A stretch of 64,000 bases of DNA from Vermamoeba vermiformis. Lineage: Eukaryota > Tubulinea > Echinamoebida. Below the pieces are notes generated by a model. The model was not told where the DNA came from, did not search any database, and was given only the letters and a program-made list of their open reading frames with translations. A program made the translations under genes and the position numbers. Positions 11,515-24,889 of this stretch are shown here, piece by piece; position 1 is the stretch's first letter, and the number at the start of each line of letters is the position of its first letter. Where the stretch lies: positions 1 through 64,000 of the forward strand of contig JBEWZL010000155.1 of assembly GCA_045837725.1 (NCBI GenBank), given 5' to 3'.

Positions 11515-14500
11515 CTAATTAAACGGTGTTTTACACAAAGGACATTCGTTTTTGTGCGAAGTGTTGAACCATTTGAACTAGAAAAAAAAAATGTTAGCTA
11601 TCAAGTAATGAACAAGATTAAGGCTATTAATAATGACTTACCATGCATGCAGGATGGAATTTGTTTCTGCAAGTCTTGCACTTCATCGTGGGCAATGAAT
11701 TGTTCGAGGCATGGAAGATCGAGTAACAGATCGGACAACACTCGACTCCCTCAAAGTGTTGATCCAAATACTGCTTCCATAACAATACTGCATCGAGAAT
11801 AGTGCCATCTTGGGTCATAAGAAGTGTCGTCATGGACAGCAACCATTTGCGCCACAACGCGTCTTGGATGCCGATCCGACGAACCATTTCCACAGTTATG
11901 CTTCGAATAGGATAATTGGCGGGTATTTTAAGCACGACTAGGTGACGGTTAGTGTCTATTTTTAGCATTACTAAATTAGGAAAAGTTACGTACTGCTCAA
12001 TTTAACTTCATCTTTCTCGTAGGTCGCGGTGACTTCGTTTGTCATTCGACTAGCTTTCACACCAAAATAATCACTGCTGGCTTTCGTACTGAACTCGCCA
12101 ATGAGGTCGTACTCGCTCTTCAACAGCTCAGGAGTGATGTACGTGCTCGTGTACTTGTCAACCATGGCTACGAGATTTCGATCACTCAAGTCAGTCCACC
12201 ACGTGCGCACCAGCGCCGGAAGTACTCCGATAGTTTGTCGATACAAGAACGATCCAATCTATATGCCATAATGTCAGAACAAGATATAATCTGGAGTGTC
12301 AAAGTGTCAAGTTCTAGATCTGTACCTTGCTGACATAAGTATGATAGTCTTCGTTAATATCTTCCAACAAGAGTGTCAACAGCTCCTTTGCATCAGGCAA
12401 GCCAATCTTAGCGTCCATATTCGCGAACAAGAACTTCAAGTACTCGTGAGCCACGCCTTGTCGTCGCAAGTAGGTGCCCAGATCTGACTTCTCATTGGCT
12501 GGCTTTGACTTGAAAAGTTCAAAGAACACAGCCCATGACAACATCATGCCAAGACGCATATGGAACTCCTGAAAGATAAGATTAGATCTCGGTCCCGGTA
12601 CGAGAAATTCTTTTTGACACATGTCATCGTGAAGTGTCTCCGTACCTGCACGTGATCAATCTCAGCGACAGATTGGTCGTGATAAAAGTCTGAATCTTGA
12701 ATGATCTGATTGAGCTCATCGGGCAAAATACCACGGACATCAACATTGTCAGAGAAATCTAAACCAATTTGTTACCGTTAGTTGTTGCATAATAAAATTT
12801 ACGCTTATTTAACGTACCATCGTCAGGCTTTGTATTTTGAGCGGGCTTGGCGGCTTCTTGTTTTGGACCGTACTTAATGGCTCGTTCCAACAAGACATAG
12901 CTCGTGGCTTGAACGCCAACATGAGGGAACGAAAGAAGTTTGTACAAAGGTGCCTGAAGAAAATTATAAGAAAATATTGAACAACGAAATGAGTATCGAG
13001 ATATCCCTTACCTTATTGGCGTTCATGAACACGTCGTTATGAATGACAAGTCGCATAACGGTCGTCAATTGTTTCAACAAAATGAATTGACCAATGTTGT
13101 AGTGCTCTTGTTTCACTGAACAGCAAAAATATTAGGCTCAAAAAGTAATCACTAACACGCGTTTAGAATTCCTGTAAAACTTTTTCCTAGTAGACTTACG
13201 TGTGCAAAGCTCGTTGAACAAAGACTCCATGGCCTTGTTGCTGAAACTCGTCCAAAGAGCGTCAGATTTGTTTGTGTAATTCATGTGCAAATTGAAGATC
13301 AGATTGACGGCTGCAAAGATTAATGGCCAGTCTTGCGCCACAGAGACCTTAACCTAATTAGGAAAAGTCAGTAAAAGAGCGTTGTATACAGCGGTTTTCA
13401 ACTTACACGAGACACTTGCATCAAAGTATGATTGGTAATAAACCTCCAATCGTTCTCGGTCAATTCATCGCGGAACAATGCAATCAACACGTGATCGTAG
13501 AACTTGATGGCACTCAAGGCCACGTGACTATTTTTAGGCTCGGCGATGCAGTACTTTTCGAGGGCAGATTTGATCTTGAATAGAGCCTCTTTGTGCGACT
13601 TATTCAACAAAGACTTAATGGCCAATGCGTACGACTCTTGTGCCACTGAAATTCAGAAATTAGTACACCATATTTGGTAATAAATTGGTTCGTACCGATA
13701 GCATCGATAGTGTTCACAGGCAAGCCAAAGACAAATTGACGAAGTTTTTCTGCGTTCTCAGCAGAGATCTTTTCGAAGAGCGGAGCTGAGGCTTCAAATG
13801 ACGCCAAGTTTGTTTTGTCTAAAAAATTCATGAGTACTCACACGCTGTGAATAATTTTTTTCAAAGCGGTGCTTACCTAATTTGGAAATCAAGTGTTCAT
13901 GAACGACAGAATCGGCGTTGATATGGGACTTGGCGATGTTCAACAGATTGAACAAGGCTTGACCGTTCATAGCACCATGTTGAGCACATCGCAAGTAACC
14001 AACTGTGACGAGAGTGTTCATCAGATCCACGTGACCGTTCATGAACGGCAACAACGTGGTGTCCACAAAAGATTGCAACTGTTTAGCGAATACGAGCCAT
14101 TCGGCAGCATCGAACTCATGGTCGTGCAAGTTGTTCGGATGAGCCTTGACTTCGCCTTTGCTGAGAACTGAAGCGAGTAAAAGCTCGTAGATGAGTGTCG
14201 GCCACGTGTTGAGAATCTCGTTACTTCCTAATAAGGAAATCAACTCGATAGTGAACGAGATGATTCGTCGGTATTGATTGACAGCGTTCTTATTTTGAGT
14301 CTGTTTTTGCGTCAATTCTCCGGCACTAACGTTCCATGCGAGAGTGTCAAGGTCTAATTCATGAACGACATCGGAGTGCATTCCGACGATGTTTGCTTCA
14401 GTGAAAATTACGTTCTCTAACACGAAGTGCCTGTAGTCTTGCGACAAACTTTGCACTAATTGATTGACTGCTTTGACCAAATCATGAATACTAAAAATAG

Positions 14501-17500
14501 AACCCCGTTAGAAACTTGCCTTATTTGGTAATTCATTCGTACGTACTTGATATCAGCATCAACGATCAGCAACTTAATTTTACCGCAGATAGGTTCGATC
14601 AACTTGCTCTTGACGCTGTTGTTTTGGACCAAAGTCTCAATTGCTTTGTGTGCTTGGGTCCAAATAGCTTTGCACTTCCTATTGAACACGTGCTCTTGGA
14701 CTGTCGATGGAACTTTAGCCAAACGATCTTCTTCGCTGGTGTAGCTCGGGGTCAATAAACTGCCTTCGAAGATCAAGGCCAACGACTCAATCTTGAGTTC
14801 GTTCAATGCGGACAAAGTCGAGGCATCAATGAAGTGTTGCAACACGTCCAAAACACTCGACAAGAACTTGTTGTTGTTGTTAAGCTCGGGCTTTTGTTGG
14901 TTCTTTCTGATGTAGTCCTGTAGCTCTTTGTTTAAGAATCGCACCAAGTCACCGAGGACCTCCATAGAGATCAATGATTGGCCGTTTCCAGTCATCAGCA
15001 AGTTCAACAACTCCACGCTCATCGGATCCGTAGTGAATCTGTAAGAATTCTTGGCGACGTCCAAAGCTAACGTATTCAATACTGGCGAGCTCCAGTCAAG
15101 CTTCTCGCTGTGCTGGCAAACCTAAGAAAAAAAGCGTTAGCACTTCTATAAAAGGAAATATCCTCCCAAAAGTTGGGGAGGAAATTTTTGACCGAAGAGA
15201 AATGAATGATTGTATGTACCTTGTGCAAGATGTAGTGAACAAAAGACAAGTCAGAGAAGCTGCATAAGAGCGACAGCAATGAGTCCCATTGGGACTTGCG
15301 CTCGTCTTCGGCAAAGATTGAGCGTAAGAAGACTGACGACGAGATGTCCAAGGCATTCAAAACCAACTGTGATTTGTCGCCGTACTGTGCTGCCGATCGA
15401 TCGACGTTGGCAAGTTCGTCCAAAGTTTGCTTCAAATGGGTCAACAAGTCTCCTGTGTAGAACACAGTGGCTATTAAATCAGTATTAGTACTTCGTTTTT
15501 TAACACTATGGTAGGCCGTACCAGGCTTCAAACTCAAAGTTTCGACGCCAAAAGTGTTTGCAAGTTGAGACAGCAATGCCATTTCAGGAACGGACTGGGC
15601 TTTGTACATTTCACTGAAGGAGTTGAAGATCTTTTGCAACAGCTGCAAAAAGGTCTAAACACGAAATTAAGGTCCGTCCGTTATTTTCATTTGAAAAAAG
15701 GTTGACTTACTGGGTCCTCTGAGGCATAAGTAGCGGGAAATTTCACCAAAAATGAAGCCAAGTGGTCAGCGAAGATTTTTTGAGCGGTAAAATCCGTGCT
15801 CAGTGCCTCTTCGCCTCTAAGGTGCAAATGGAACTTGGACTTGCCATCGAGCGACATCCAAATCTCTTTGACTGGCTCTTGATTTTCTTTCAACTTGCTC
15901 TTGAGGTCGATAACGAAGGTCGCCATAGCCTTAGGCAATGACTCAAACAAAACTTTCTGAAATAGAATATCATTAGCTACACAAGGTAGTTATTATTATT
16001 GGTATTAGAGGTACCTCGTATTTCAAGTAGCCGGTGATTATAGGCAAGAAGTGGGTCGAAATCAAATGACTTTGCAAAGATGCACCGAAATCTCCGGCAC
16101 GAACAATCGCAAAGACAAGACATTCCATGTACGCGCTCAACGCAACACCTTCATTGTGTTTCTTAATGTTTTCGCTCTTCACGAATCCTTTCCACATGTT
16201 ATTGAAAAAATTGTCCAAGAAATCCTTGAACGATTTCTCATCCTACAAAAAGACTCAGAATCAATATATCGCTTAAATTTCCAAATATGGTAAATAAACT
16301 GGAAGCCGATGGTTATTACTTTTTTTCATGAATGAAACTTACCGAGTATATTTTTGTTGTTTTGGGGATTAGCGACAAGAAAGGCAACATGAACGGATAA
16401 GTCTGTTCAACGGATCCATAAGCACCCGAAGACAACAAAGCCCAGAGCTTAGGGAACACGACTTGGTTGTAATCAATGTGCTCCCAGCTCTGCGGAAAAA
16501 CTTTCATGTAGTTCAACACCAAGTCCCACATTTGAATATGCGTCGAGGACTCTTTCTCGCCCAACAAGCCCATTACAACGGGCGTAATCTTTTTTGAATT
16601 CTTTTCAATAAACGCTAAAAAAGCAGATTAGAATTGACGAGGACGAAGGTCTCAAGGTTTGACACGTGTCAAAGTAACGTACCAGGATAATTCGTGCACA
16701 ACGATTTTAAGACTGAATAAGCTGCGCTTCTAATTCGATTTTGTTTCGCGGTCAAAAACTTCCAAATTTTTTCATCGAGAATTTCATCGTAGTCTTCAAC
16801 TTTGGCATTTTGTTCAGGTGTCAATGACCCTTGAATTAACCATCGTTAATATCAGTAGTGAAATCTACGCAATATTTGGCAGATCTTACCAATTAAATGT
16901 CCCAACACCATGACAGCCGCAGAAACAACTCTTTCGTACTTTTCATTCGACGCGTCAGTAGCTTTACCTTCACCAGCTAATCGATTTAAATATGTTAATA
17001 CTAGTCTATAATAAAAAGTCATTAAATGTATTCTTACATAGAGTTTGAGGTGTCTGATTGAGTTTTTCTTTGATAAATTCGAGTATTTCTTTCTTGCAGA
17101 AGTTTAATGCCTCCGCATGCTTCTTTTCAGGCAAAGCAACCTAATAACGATAGTAACAATGTTAATATATATTATCGTAATATAAATATATTAGCCAATT
17201 GGTCTTACCAAAAACGATGCCTTTGCTGCAGTTCTAACTTCAGCTTCGGGATCAAAATGAGCCAGTAACCAACTTGGAATATAAACCTTCAAATGAGGTG
17301 CCAACGCTCTAATAAAAATATTATTAACTAGTCTGATAAATTGTTATTAAGAGTGCTGAGTACCTTCCAATTTTGGTGACCAAAACTTTGTGTAATTTAA
17401 GCGCGGCCTCTCGGACCTTCCAATCATTAGCTTCAACGAGTGTATCGAATTCTCGTGCCCATCTATATATTAAGATTAATATTGCACGCATTGCAACAGA

Positions 17501-18018
17501 TCAATAGTTTCGTGATCGATAAAAATTAAGATCCTTGCAAGATTTAAAGTGCTAATACCTGTTCACTATTGGCTCATAGTCTTTTTCTTCTAATTTTTCG
17601 AATACAGCTTTCAATTCATCGATAGCTTTCAATACGGTGACAGAGTCTTTTTTCGATAGCTTTTTAAAAATTACTTGGACCTCAGGAGCGATAGACTATG
17701 CATTGCACGTGTTAAAAATACGTTAAATATTATTGTACGAAATTATTTTAATTTTCGCGAATAGTGCAAGAACAGATCCATAAAAGTTGAGAAAAATAAT
17801 TAAATAAAATTGGCTGACAATAAAAATGACTTACGGTGTATAAACTTGGATCAAATGAACCAAATCCGACAAATCCACCACCGACAAGCGCTTGGGCTTG
17901 ACTAAAATAAGATCAGTCAGAAAACTGCTCGATCTGCGTTTGACTAGGGGAAACTGCTGTATTAACTTTTCGGGTGCTATATTTCATACCTGCTAGATGC
18001 CTTTGACTTTTTGCTCAT
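11515..18018 (-). CDS. LTN1: Listerin, RQC E3 ubiquitin ligase
   Basis: Very long gene with about 20 short introns; roughly 1,700 residues, close to human LTN1 (1,766). It starts at the ATG at 18018: MSKKSKASS joins by splicing to [21 protein letters not shown], the listerin N-terminus, followed by [20 protein letters not shown]. The body is HEAT-like helical repeats. The C-terminus (11968-11515) carries a RING-CH finger, [13 protein letters not shown]...[14 protein letters not shown] spliced to [15 protein letters not shown], ending KTPFN and TAG at 11515. Listerin binds stalled 60S subunits and ubiquitinates the nascent chain in ribosome-associated quality control. It is head-to-head with the SPT small-subunit gene (134 bp between the starts). 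Two introns (near 12620 and 16665) hold the TGACANNTGTCA palindrome. Identification is firm; some internal exon borders are inferred only. Confidence 0.95.
12615..12626. promoter_or_regulatory. Intronic TGACANNTGTCA site (TGACACATGTCA)
   Basis: Arms TGACA/TGTCA with centre CA, inside an LTN1 intron. Confidence 0.5.
16660..16671. promoter_or_regulatory. Intronic palindrome TGACACGTGTCA
   Basis: Extended palindrome TTTGACACGTGTCAAA (16658-16673) in another LTN1 intron. Confidence 0.55.
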
Positions 18019-18152
18019 GCTGATCAGTTTGTTAAATAAAAAAAAATGTTCTTGCAAAACTATCTTTCTTTTGACCGCCCGAAGAGCAACAAGCCAGCTT
18101 ATCTTTGGCATATTTGATCACCAACACATACTATTAATAAAAGACAGCCAAG

Positions 18153-18538
18153 ATGATGATCCAACAAGTATCCAACTACTTCAAATTGAAGAAGATGCAG
18201 TATGAATTAGTGACCGGTTTGGGCATGTTGCAAACTTGGGAAAAGCTTATTATCTGTAAGTAACATATATGAAAATCTAGATCAAGGCTCTGAAACAAAT
18301 TGTAATGAAAAATCGGTTTGATCAGATCCATTTTTTAGTAATCAAATTCCCCGAGCTTAATAAATTAATCTATAACATGTCATATTAATATTACCGGTCG
18401 GGCGTGTATTTATTCACTTTGTTTCAAATTCCAACGGTAATAATTTCTAACTGACGTTTTTCATTTTCCGCAGATCTGGGTCAATTTTTCACGATCGCTT
18501 TCTTCCTCTATCGCCTTTATGTAGCTATTGTAGAATAG
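18153..18538 (+). CDS. Serine palmitoyltransferase small subunit (ssSPT)
   Basis: A 55-residue protein in two exons. Exon 1 is 18153-18255; the intron 18256-18473 begins GTAAGT and ends CAG; exon 2 is 18474-18538 with TAG. Codons join as T|AT. The product reads MMIQQVSNYFKLKKMQYELV then TGLGMLQTWEKLII and YLGQFFTIAFFLYRLYVAIV. This matches the ssSPT family (human SPTSSA has YQYLLVTALYMLEPWERTVFN): a short amphipathic N-terminus, the LVTxxxMLxxWE core and one TM helix. ssSPT binds the LCB1/LCB2 catalytic dimer in the ER membrane, raises its activity and sets acyl-CoA choice in the first step of sphingolipid synthesis. It shares a 134-bp promoter with LTN1. Its small size makes it easy to miss. 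Confidence 0.85.
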
Positions 18539-18748
18539 ATGTATTTTTAATAAATTGTAATTTACTTTTCGTTTTTCCCGTTTTGTTTCACGTCAATCAT
18601 ACCGGAGCCAGATGTGACAGATGATCATTGATCGCACATAGTACTTAATAATATTACTAAACTAGGTATTATAATAATATTTATTTTTTATAATTACATG
18701 CAAAACCAAGTCCAAGATCGTCGAACTTGGACAAGAGAGCCCAGTCCT

Positions 18749-19815
18749 TTACTGGATCTTGGCGTTCTTAGAGATAACTCTCAAGTTGTATAGGCCATAA
18801 CCCAATAGAGCAGCAGGTACCGCGGTCAAAAGCGCATCCATCCACTCGCGCACGTGATAGAAGAAGTACGCATGCGAGGCAGCAAACACGAAGGTGAGCC
18901 ACAACCAATTAACAATGTATCGAGCACCCTAATAATAATAATACTATAATTAGTATATTTGTTTTGCAAATAAATCCAGCAAGTACAAATTTTTTACCTG
19001 TGGAAGGGCGTTGGTTAACCACGATATTTCAGAGAGCACAATTACCAGGATGAAGATTCCGTTCGATACACTAATAGTAGGTGACAGTGTTAATAATATA
19101 TAGGCATTATTATTGAGGAATGAAGTCATGAAGTCGAAGAGACACGTGCGAATCTGACTCGATCCGAAAATTTGGTAAGCTTACCTGAGAGTCGCCTCAT
19201 AGCTAACTTCATCGTGAGTGTAGTAGTGCTTGTACATAAATCCAAAAACAACCATAGTCATAATAAACAGACCAATAGTTGGCAAGCCCAAGAATCGGAT
19301 CGCCCATTGCTGATTCAGAGCGTGCCTTAACGAAACATTAGTTTCTTGATTAGGTAAAGACTCGCGTAATAAAGCGAAATTGGACTTTGGCAACAAGAAA
19401 CATATTGCACGAAGCGATAGGCCGTTGCGGCTGCCACGTGTGCGTAAAACAAAATCTTTTTTTCAATTTCGCTTCGTAATTACGTACAATTGTAAGAAAG
19501 GCAAAATAAATATTCCATAATGTTGCGCGTAAGAAGGCATATTGAGAAATATTATTCTTAAATTTTTTGGTGCAGCACTTACTTGTTTGAAACGATGAGC
19601 AAGATGAGCGCAACCACCCAGAACATTAAGCCCACGAGTTGATACGTAAAAAAATGGCACATTTCGTGTGTATGCTCGTGTTCATAATGCGGGACAGTCC
19701 AGTCGTGGCTCAAATAGTGGTACGTTCCGATAATTGGTCTGTAGATGGCGTACAATGCCAAGGTATATAAGCCCAGCTTAGTAATTTGAAAATTGTCCCA
19801 CTTTTGTCCTGCCAT
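18749..19815 (-). CDS. Six-TM membrane protein with His-rich first loop, unknown family
   Basis: Four exons, about 220 residues, from the ATG at 19815 (MAGQKWDNFQITKLGLY) to TAA at 18749-18751 (...LRVISKNAKIQ). Hydrophobic segments: LGLYTLALYAIYRPIIG, LVGLMFWVVALILLIVS, IRFLGLPTIGLFIMTMVVFG, FILVIVLSEISWLTNAL, YIVNWLWLTFVFAASHAYFF and WMDALLTAVPAALLGYGLY. The loop after TM1 is rich in His (HDWTVPHYEHEHTHEMCHFF), which could bind a metal, but I know no family with this pattern. The second exon begins near ALNQQWAIRF; its exact acceptor is uncertain. Another short coding-looking minus-strand piece (MAPTKEK followed by a GTACGG donor) lies upstream near 19975-20000 and may be a 5' exon of this gene, though I could not make the frame fit. 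It converges with the ssSPT gene. Confidence 0.65.
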
Positions 19816-20440
19816 TTGTTGCCTACGAACGTTCGTTGATAAAAATATGACAGTTACAGCCGGCAGAAGATTTTTTTGGTTGCCCTTTCACGGCTGGAGT
19901 TATTATCGTGACCACAAGAGATGTAATTAGTATGTACAGATGTGGCGCAGCTAGTCGTCGCTTTGCACACCGTACCTTCTCCTTGGTTGGCGCCATCTCG
20001 GCTCAAAACAAACATAACTTGCTAAATTATTAAGCTTGGAGATACCATTCAAGACAATACACCACAAAAGCACGCGCACATAGTTCGTTTCATCTTAGAC
20101 AGTGTTTGTTAGACTACTTCGAAATGCGATCAAATCCGTCTCGCAAAAAGCTAAACAATTATCAAGCAATGTGTCTCGGTAAATATTACTATGTAAACGT
20201 CTACTACGTTTTGAATTTTATAAATTACAAATTATTATTAGAGGGCGCAATTCGATCAGCTTAATCCGCTCCCGTTTTCCTTGAGCAATTCGCACGAATA
20301 ACTACTAGTAATATAGTGGCATATATGCATACCTCATTGGCCGGTTTCAAATCGAACTAGCCGCTAGCCGCTTTACTTCAAATTCAAAAATTTGTCGCGG
20401 TAAAAACAGTTCTGAGCTGCTACTTTTAACAAACACCACA
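19816..20440. other. Intergenic region with two divergent promoters
   Basis: About 625 bp between the six-TM gene (-) and the SMC gene (+). It holds a possible short minus-strand exon (MAPTKEK then GTACGG, near 19975-20000). I see no RNA gene or repeat. Confidence 0.4.
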
Positions 20441-23400
20441 ATGCTGTTAACTCGAGTTCAAGTATCCAACTTCAAGTCCTTTCGCGAGCAAGAAGTCACT
20501 TTTCTTCCTCAAGGGATGAACTGCATTACAGGCCCGAATGGATTTGGTAAGCAAGAATGTCGTTACACGAGCCTTGTTGATTTCTCTTAACATTCTTTAC
20601 TAGGCAAGTCGAACTTACTCGATGCCATATCCTTCTCTTTATGCAGTCCGGTCTCAAAGCTTCGAGTTCAAGCGGAGTCGGACTTGATCCTCAAGAACGT
20701 ACTAGCTTCAAACAACGTTCGGACGTGTTATGTAAGCTTGGGTATTGTATATATTAATACAAATAACCTGATTACATCCCAGGTTATTCTTTCCTTTGAT
20801 AACTCGCGTCAGCTAGTCCCAGGTTATCCGGATCGACAATACCAACTTTTAACGAAAGTTATTTGGTAAGGACGGACTCTTATAATATAACAAATACCAA
20901 TAATATATGATAACTAGTGACGACAAGAGTACCGCGGTACTTCATCAACTTAATGGCAAGACAAAGACAAAAAAAGGCAAGTTGATCGCGCACCTTTAAG
21001 GCACTAACTTGAGCTAGATATAAAACGGTTCTTATCCGACATAAATCTCGACGTAGATGACCCTAGCTTCATTGTTTATCAAAATTCCGTTGTTCAGTTG
21101 CCGTTTCTCAAACCTCAGCAGCTGGCTCGACAGATCTTGGATGCGAGCGGGACTAGAACTTTCCACGAGAACATCAAAAGAGCGGAGCGTGACATGATCT
21201 CGTGGAGAGAATCCGAGAGTATTATATTAAAGAATATCGAGCTCCTTCAGGCTCGACTCGACGAAGACACAAAAGAAATCCGCGTCGAAAAGGAGATCAA
21301 GCGTAAGTTGCATTACGTAATAGGCCGTATTCTAATGAGATATCTAGAGCTCAAGAGCGATGTTTCTAGAGCCGAGAAGACGATAAAGTCTGCAGAAGAC
21401 AACGAGCAGAAACTTCGTGCCACGAATCTGCTAAGCGAGATCCAGCAGAACGAAGCTCTTTTAGCCAACTTCAAAGTAATATAAAATGTATTGAATTGGA
21501 TATTCAATAATGTCTTGTAGGAGGATCTTAGCAGAGTGGAGCAAAATCTAAGTGAGACTCAGACGCTAGTGGCCGAACGAAGCAGCCAGTTAAATGAAAT
21601 TGTCAACACCATTGCTGAGTTGGAATTACAAATCGAGCACTTGAGTGGCGTAGGTCTGACAGCCATTACCGAAAAATTCTAACCACGTATAGTCTATTGC
21701 TGAACAAGAGGAGTACAAGCGGTTTGAAGAGACCGAGGCACGTGAGCTAATGGACCGTAAAGCACGCCAGGAGAGCGAGCAACAATGCTTGATTAAGGAG
21801 AAAGAGGAGCTTAATGACAAGTTAGCCGCATTGAGAAGCAAGAAGACTGCTGTGGAGAGTGAGCTCAGTCAACTGAACTTCGAGTTGGAGAAGGTTTCGA
21901 AGCTGAAGTCTCAAGAAGGTACGCGAGGTCAAATAGCATTCTATAGCAATCTAACAGATAAAATCAGACCTGCGTAGGAAAGTAGACGAGCTGAGAGCTG
22001 AACTCCGATCGCTACAAGAAAGCATTTCTATTGTGAGTGACCTCATTTTGCAACTTATCCTGCCTTAACACCGCTCGATTATAGGATACTCAAGCTATTG
22101 AAAGTTGCAGCCTTGACGAGCAGCAGTTGACTCACCAGAAGAAAGAATTAGAACAGCAGCTGCGTGACTGTGGGAACGTCAAACAACGCACTGCCCTGCT
22201 GGTAAGTATCGACATGAATTCTTCTCATCAACTCGTTAACGAAATACTTGACAGAAAGAAGAGTACCAATCCATTTTGAGGTCAAAAGATAATACGAGAC
22301 GCGAGTTAAAAGAAACAGAAATCAAGTACGATACTGTTCGCAGAGACATGAGTCTTCAAAGAGTTTCTGCAGTAAGTAGTAGTATTTATGAGAACTAGCC
22401 TTGCAGAGGACTGACAGACCTTCAAGGTTAACGAGAAAGACTTGGGTTTGTTGGTTGATTTGTTTAGCGTGCAGAATGGACACGATGAGTATTGTAAGTA
22501 TTAGTTAGCATTCGTTATAGCTAATAATTCAATTAGACGACGCACTCAATCAGGTCTTCAAGTCTTTCGTGAATGTGCGAGTAACGCTCGACTCGAACAC
22601 TGCCTCGCAGTTGCTCAAAGAACCAAGCCGTAGCGCTCGTATTTGGGCACTGGACAGGCTCGAATTCAAGAATAATGAAGCACAGATGAGGCGTATTGCA
22701 GAATCTTATGGCTCCGAGCAGGTCGTCTATCCTGTTGATCTCCTGGAGTATGAGAGTCGACTTTCACCAGCTATTTATCGAGTGTAAGTGATCTGAGTTA
22801 AAATGCTCGTGCTACTAACCAACAATCAATAGGTTCGGTTCCACTCTAATAACGAGGACCGATGCAGTCGGCGAAGAAATCGTGAAGCGATTCAATGTTC
22901 GCGTTGTGTAAGTGCGGCTTTCACATGTACATAAATGTCTAACAATCTACAGCACGTTAAAGGGCACTACAATGTCATCCGGGTTGATGACAGGAGGATA
23001 TCACGCTAACAAAGGAAACATCATCAGAATGAAAATGACTTCGTTTAAACTTGCGCAAGACCTCCACCGATTGCGAGCCGAGCATGATGCTATCAAAAAA
23101 AGAGAGGACGAGGCACAAGCCCTCTTGCGCGACGCTGAACGAGAGTTGGAGGCTGAAAGGACCAACGAGAAAGTGCGTGTCACGCCATTAATATTGTACG
23201 ATTGGGACTTAAACTAACAAGAGCAGCTTCGAGCTCGTATTTCTAAGATGGAGCGGTCTCTAAGAGCCACTGTAACGAACAAGAAGCAGCTATTAGAGAA
23301 GCTTGAGCGAAATATCAGTCGAGTGTCAGTCATCGAGCAACAATTGCAACAGCTCTCTGCAACGAGCGGCGTGACAAATGGCTCGAAGACCAACGTAAAA

Positions 23401-24790
23401 TCTCTCAACAAGCAGCGAACCAAGCTACAAAAAGGTAATGAGGTGGCCTATTTTAACTGCTTAATCTTTATTTGACAGATCTGGACGACCTCGCCCGTCA
23501 AATCGAGTTGACAGAGGCTCGTGTTACGGCTATTGATGTAGAACTAGAGCACCTAAGCCGTCAACTTACCAATGTAGAGATAGAAAAGCGTGAAGGCAAT
23601 GTACAGGATTTGGAAGCACTTAAAGCGAAGTTTAGCGAGGCTAATGCTCAGTTGACATCGTTTGTTGCTTCGAGAAAGCAGCTCACTGCCGATGTCAAGA
23701 AGCTTCAAAATGGTAAGTTAAGTAACTACTCAACGTCTTACTGACGCACTCGATAGGCCTTGTGGAGTCAGAAGAAGCTAGGCAAGACTTTCTCAAGAAG
23801 ATTAGTGCCGCCAACAAACAGCTAGTGCAGCTCAACAAAGAGAGGACTCGTTTGAAGATTGATCGCGACGACGAGGATGTGCAGATGGACGTCGAAGTTG
23901 ATGTTGAGGAGCTAAAGTACACCGCGGAAGAGATACGCAAAAAGCTTCAGACGCTCAAAAGCACCCTGCGTGAGCTTCGCAAGAGCAAGAACGGGCGTGC
24001 CAATCCTGCGTTAATCGAGCAACGAGAACAGACTCTCAATGACTTCAAGAATAAGGTACGGCTCACAGTCATACAAACGAATGGAATTGACCGTTACCAT
24101 TAGGTGCTGGTCGTTCAACAAAGCTTGAAGGAGCTCGCTATTGGCATCCAACTGTCGATTGAAAAGATCAACGAAGCGAACAACATTGCATTCGAAAGTG
24201 CGTAATGGAAGCTCTTCCAGACTGATGACTAACAAGGCTTACATTGTCCAGTTGTGAGAAAGGAGTTCTCGAAGCAGTTCGCGACAGTTATTCCCAACAA
24301 AAGAGCTGACGTACGACGCGTCAATCCTGACGGGCCACTCGTATGAAAGTTTGCGCTATGTTACTTCAATCTCGATTAACTAATATTTCGTTACTATAGG
24401 AAGAGGGCATATACTTCGTTATTTCGGATATCAACTCGGATGAATGGCGCGAAGGTAGATCTCATCCTTTGTCGCGGTCGTTGTGAACTAATTTTGCCCT
24501 AGGTTTGAACGAGCTGAGTGGCGGTGAGAAGACCTTACTTGCCATGAGTTTTATTCTTAGTACTGCTGCGTTCAAGAAGCGATCTCTTTACATTTTTGAT
24601 GAGGTCGACGCGGGTAAGTAGATCAACCAGATCTGTGTAAAAAGATTCTTACTGATATTGTAATAATTCATTGTTATATGTAGCATTGGACGAGATTAAT
24701 AGCAAGCGATTAGCAGCGCTGATTAATTCGATGTTGGGGACTTCCCAAGTGATCTGCGTCAGCCACAACCAAAATTTTTCGAAGCAGGTA
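20441..24790 (+). CDS. SMC-family ATPase, divergent SMC2-like
   Basis: About 17 exons and over 1,100 residues. The N-terminal head has LLTRVQVSNFKSFREQEV and Walker A GPNGFGKSNLLDAISF (first intron inside it); the Q-loop region reads FIVYQNSVV. Two long coiled coils flank a hinge (about 22550-23030: VDLLEYESRLSPAIYRVFGS ... VVTLKGTTMSSGLMTGGY). The C-terminal head has the signature LNELSGGEKTLLAMSF and Walker B LYIFDEVDAALDEINSKR, so ATPase residues look intact. The N-terminal SKLRVQAESDLILKN and the hinge text are closest to SMC2 (condensin), but the Q-loop and the tail (FATVIPNKRADVRRVNPDGP) depart clearly from canonical SMC2. The last clear coding text is VICVSHNQNFSKQ, then a GTACGTAC donor at 24788. 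The final exon is unresolved: either a few residues ending near 24888, or a piece within 24930-25243 that reads DEVLIRIDVKL. Confidence 0.85.
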
Positions 24791-24889
24791 CGTACTTATA
24801 TTATCTATACATCATGTTAGATTAGTTTATATACACGGCCATTGAACGTTAATTCCACAAAAAGTTAACGGATCCAATCGATATTTGAA

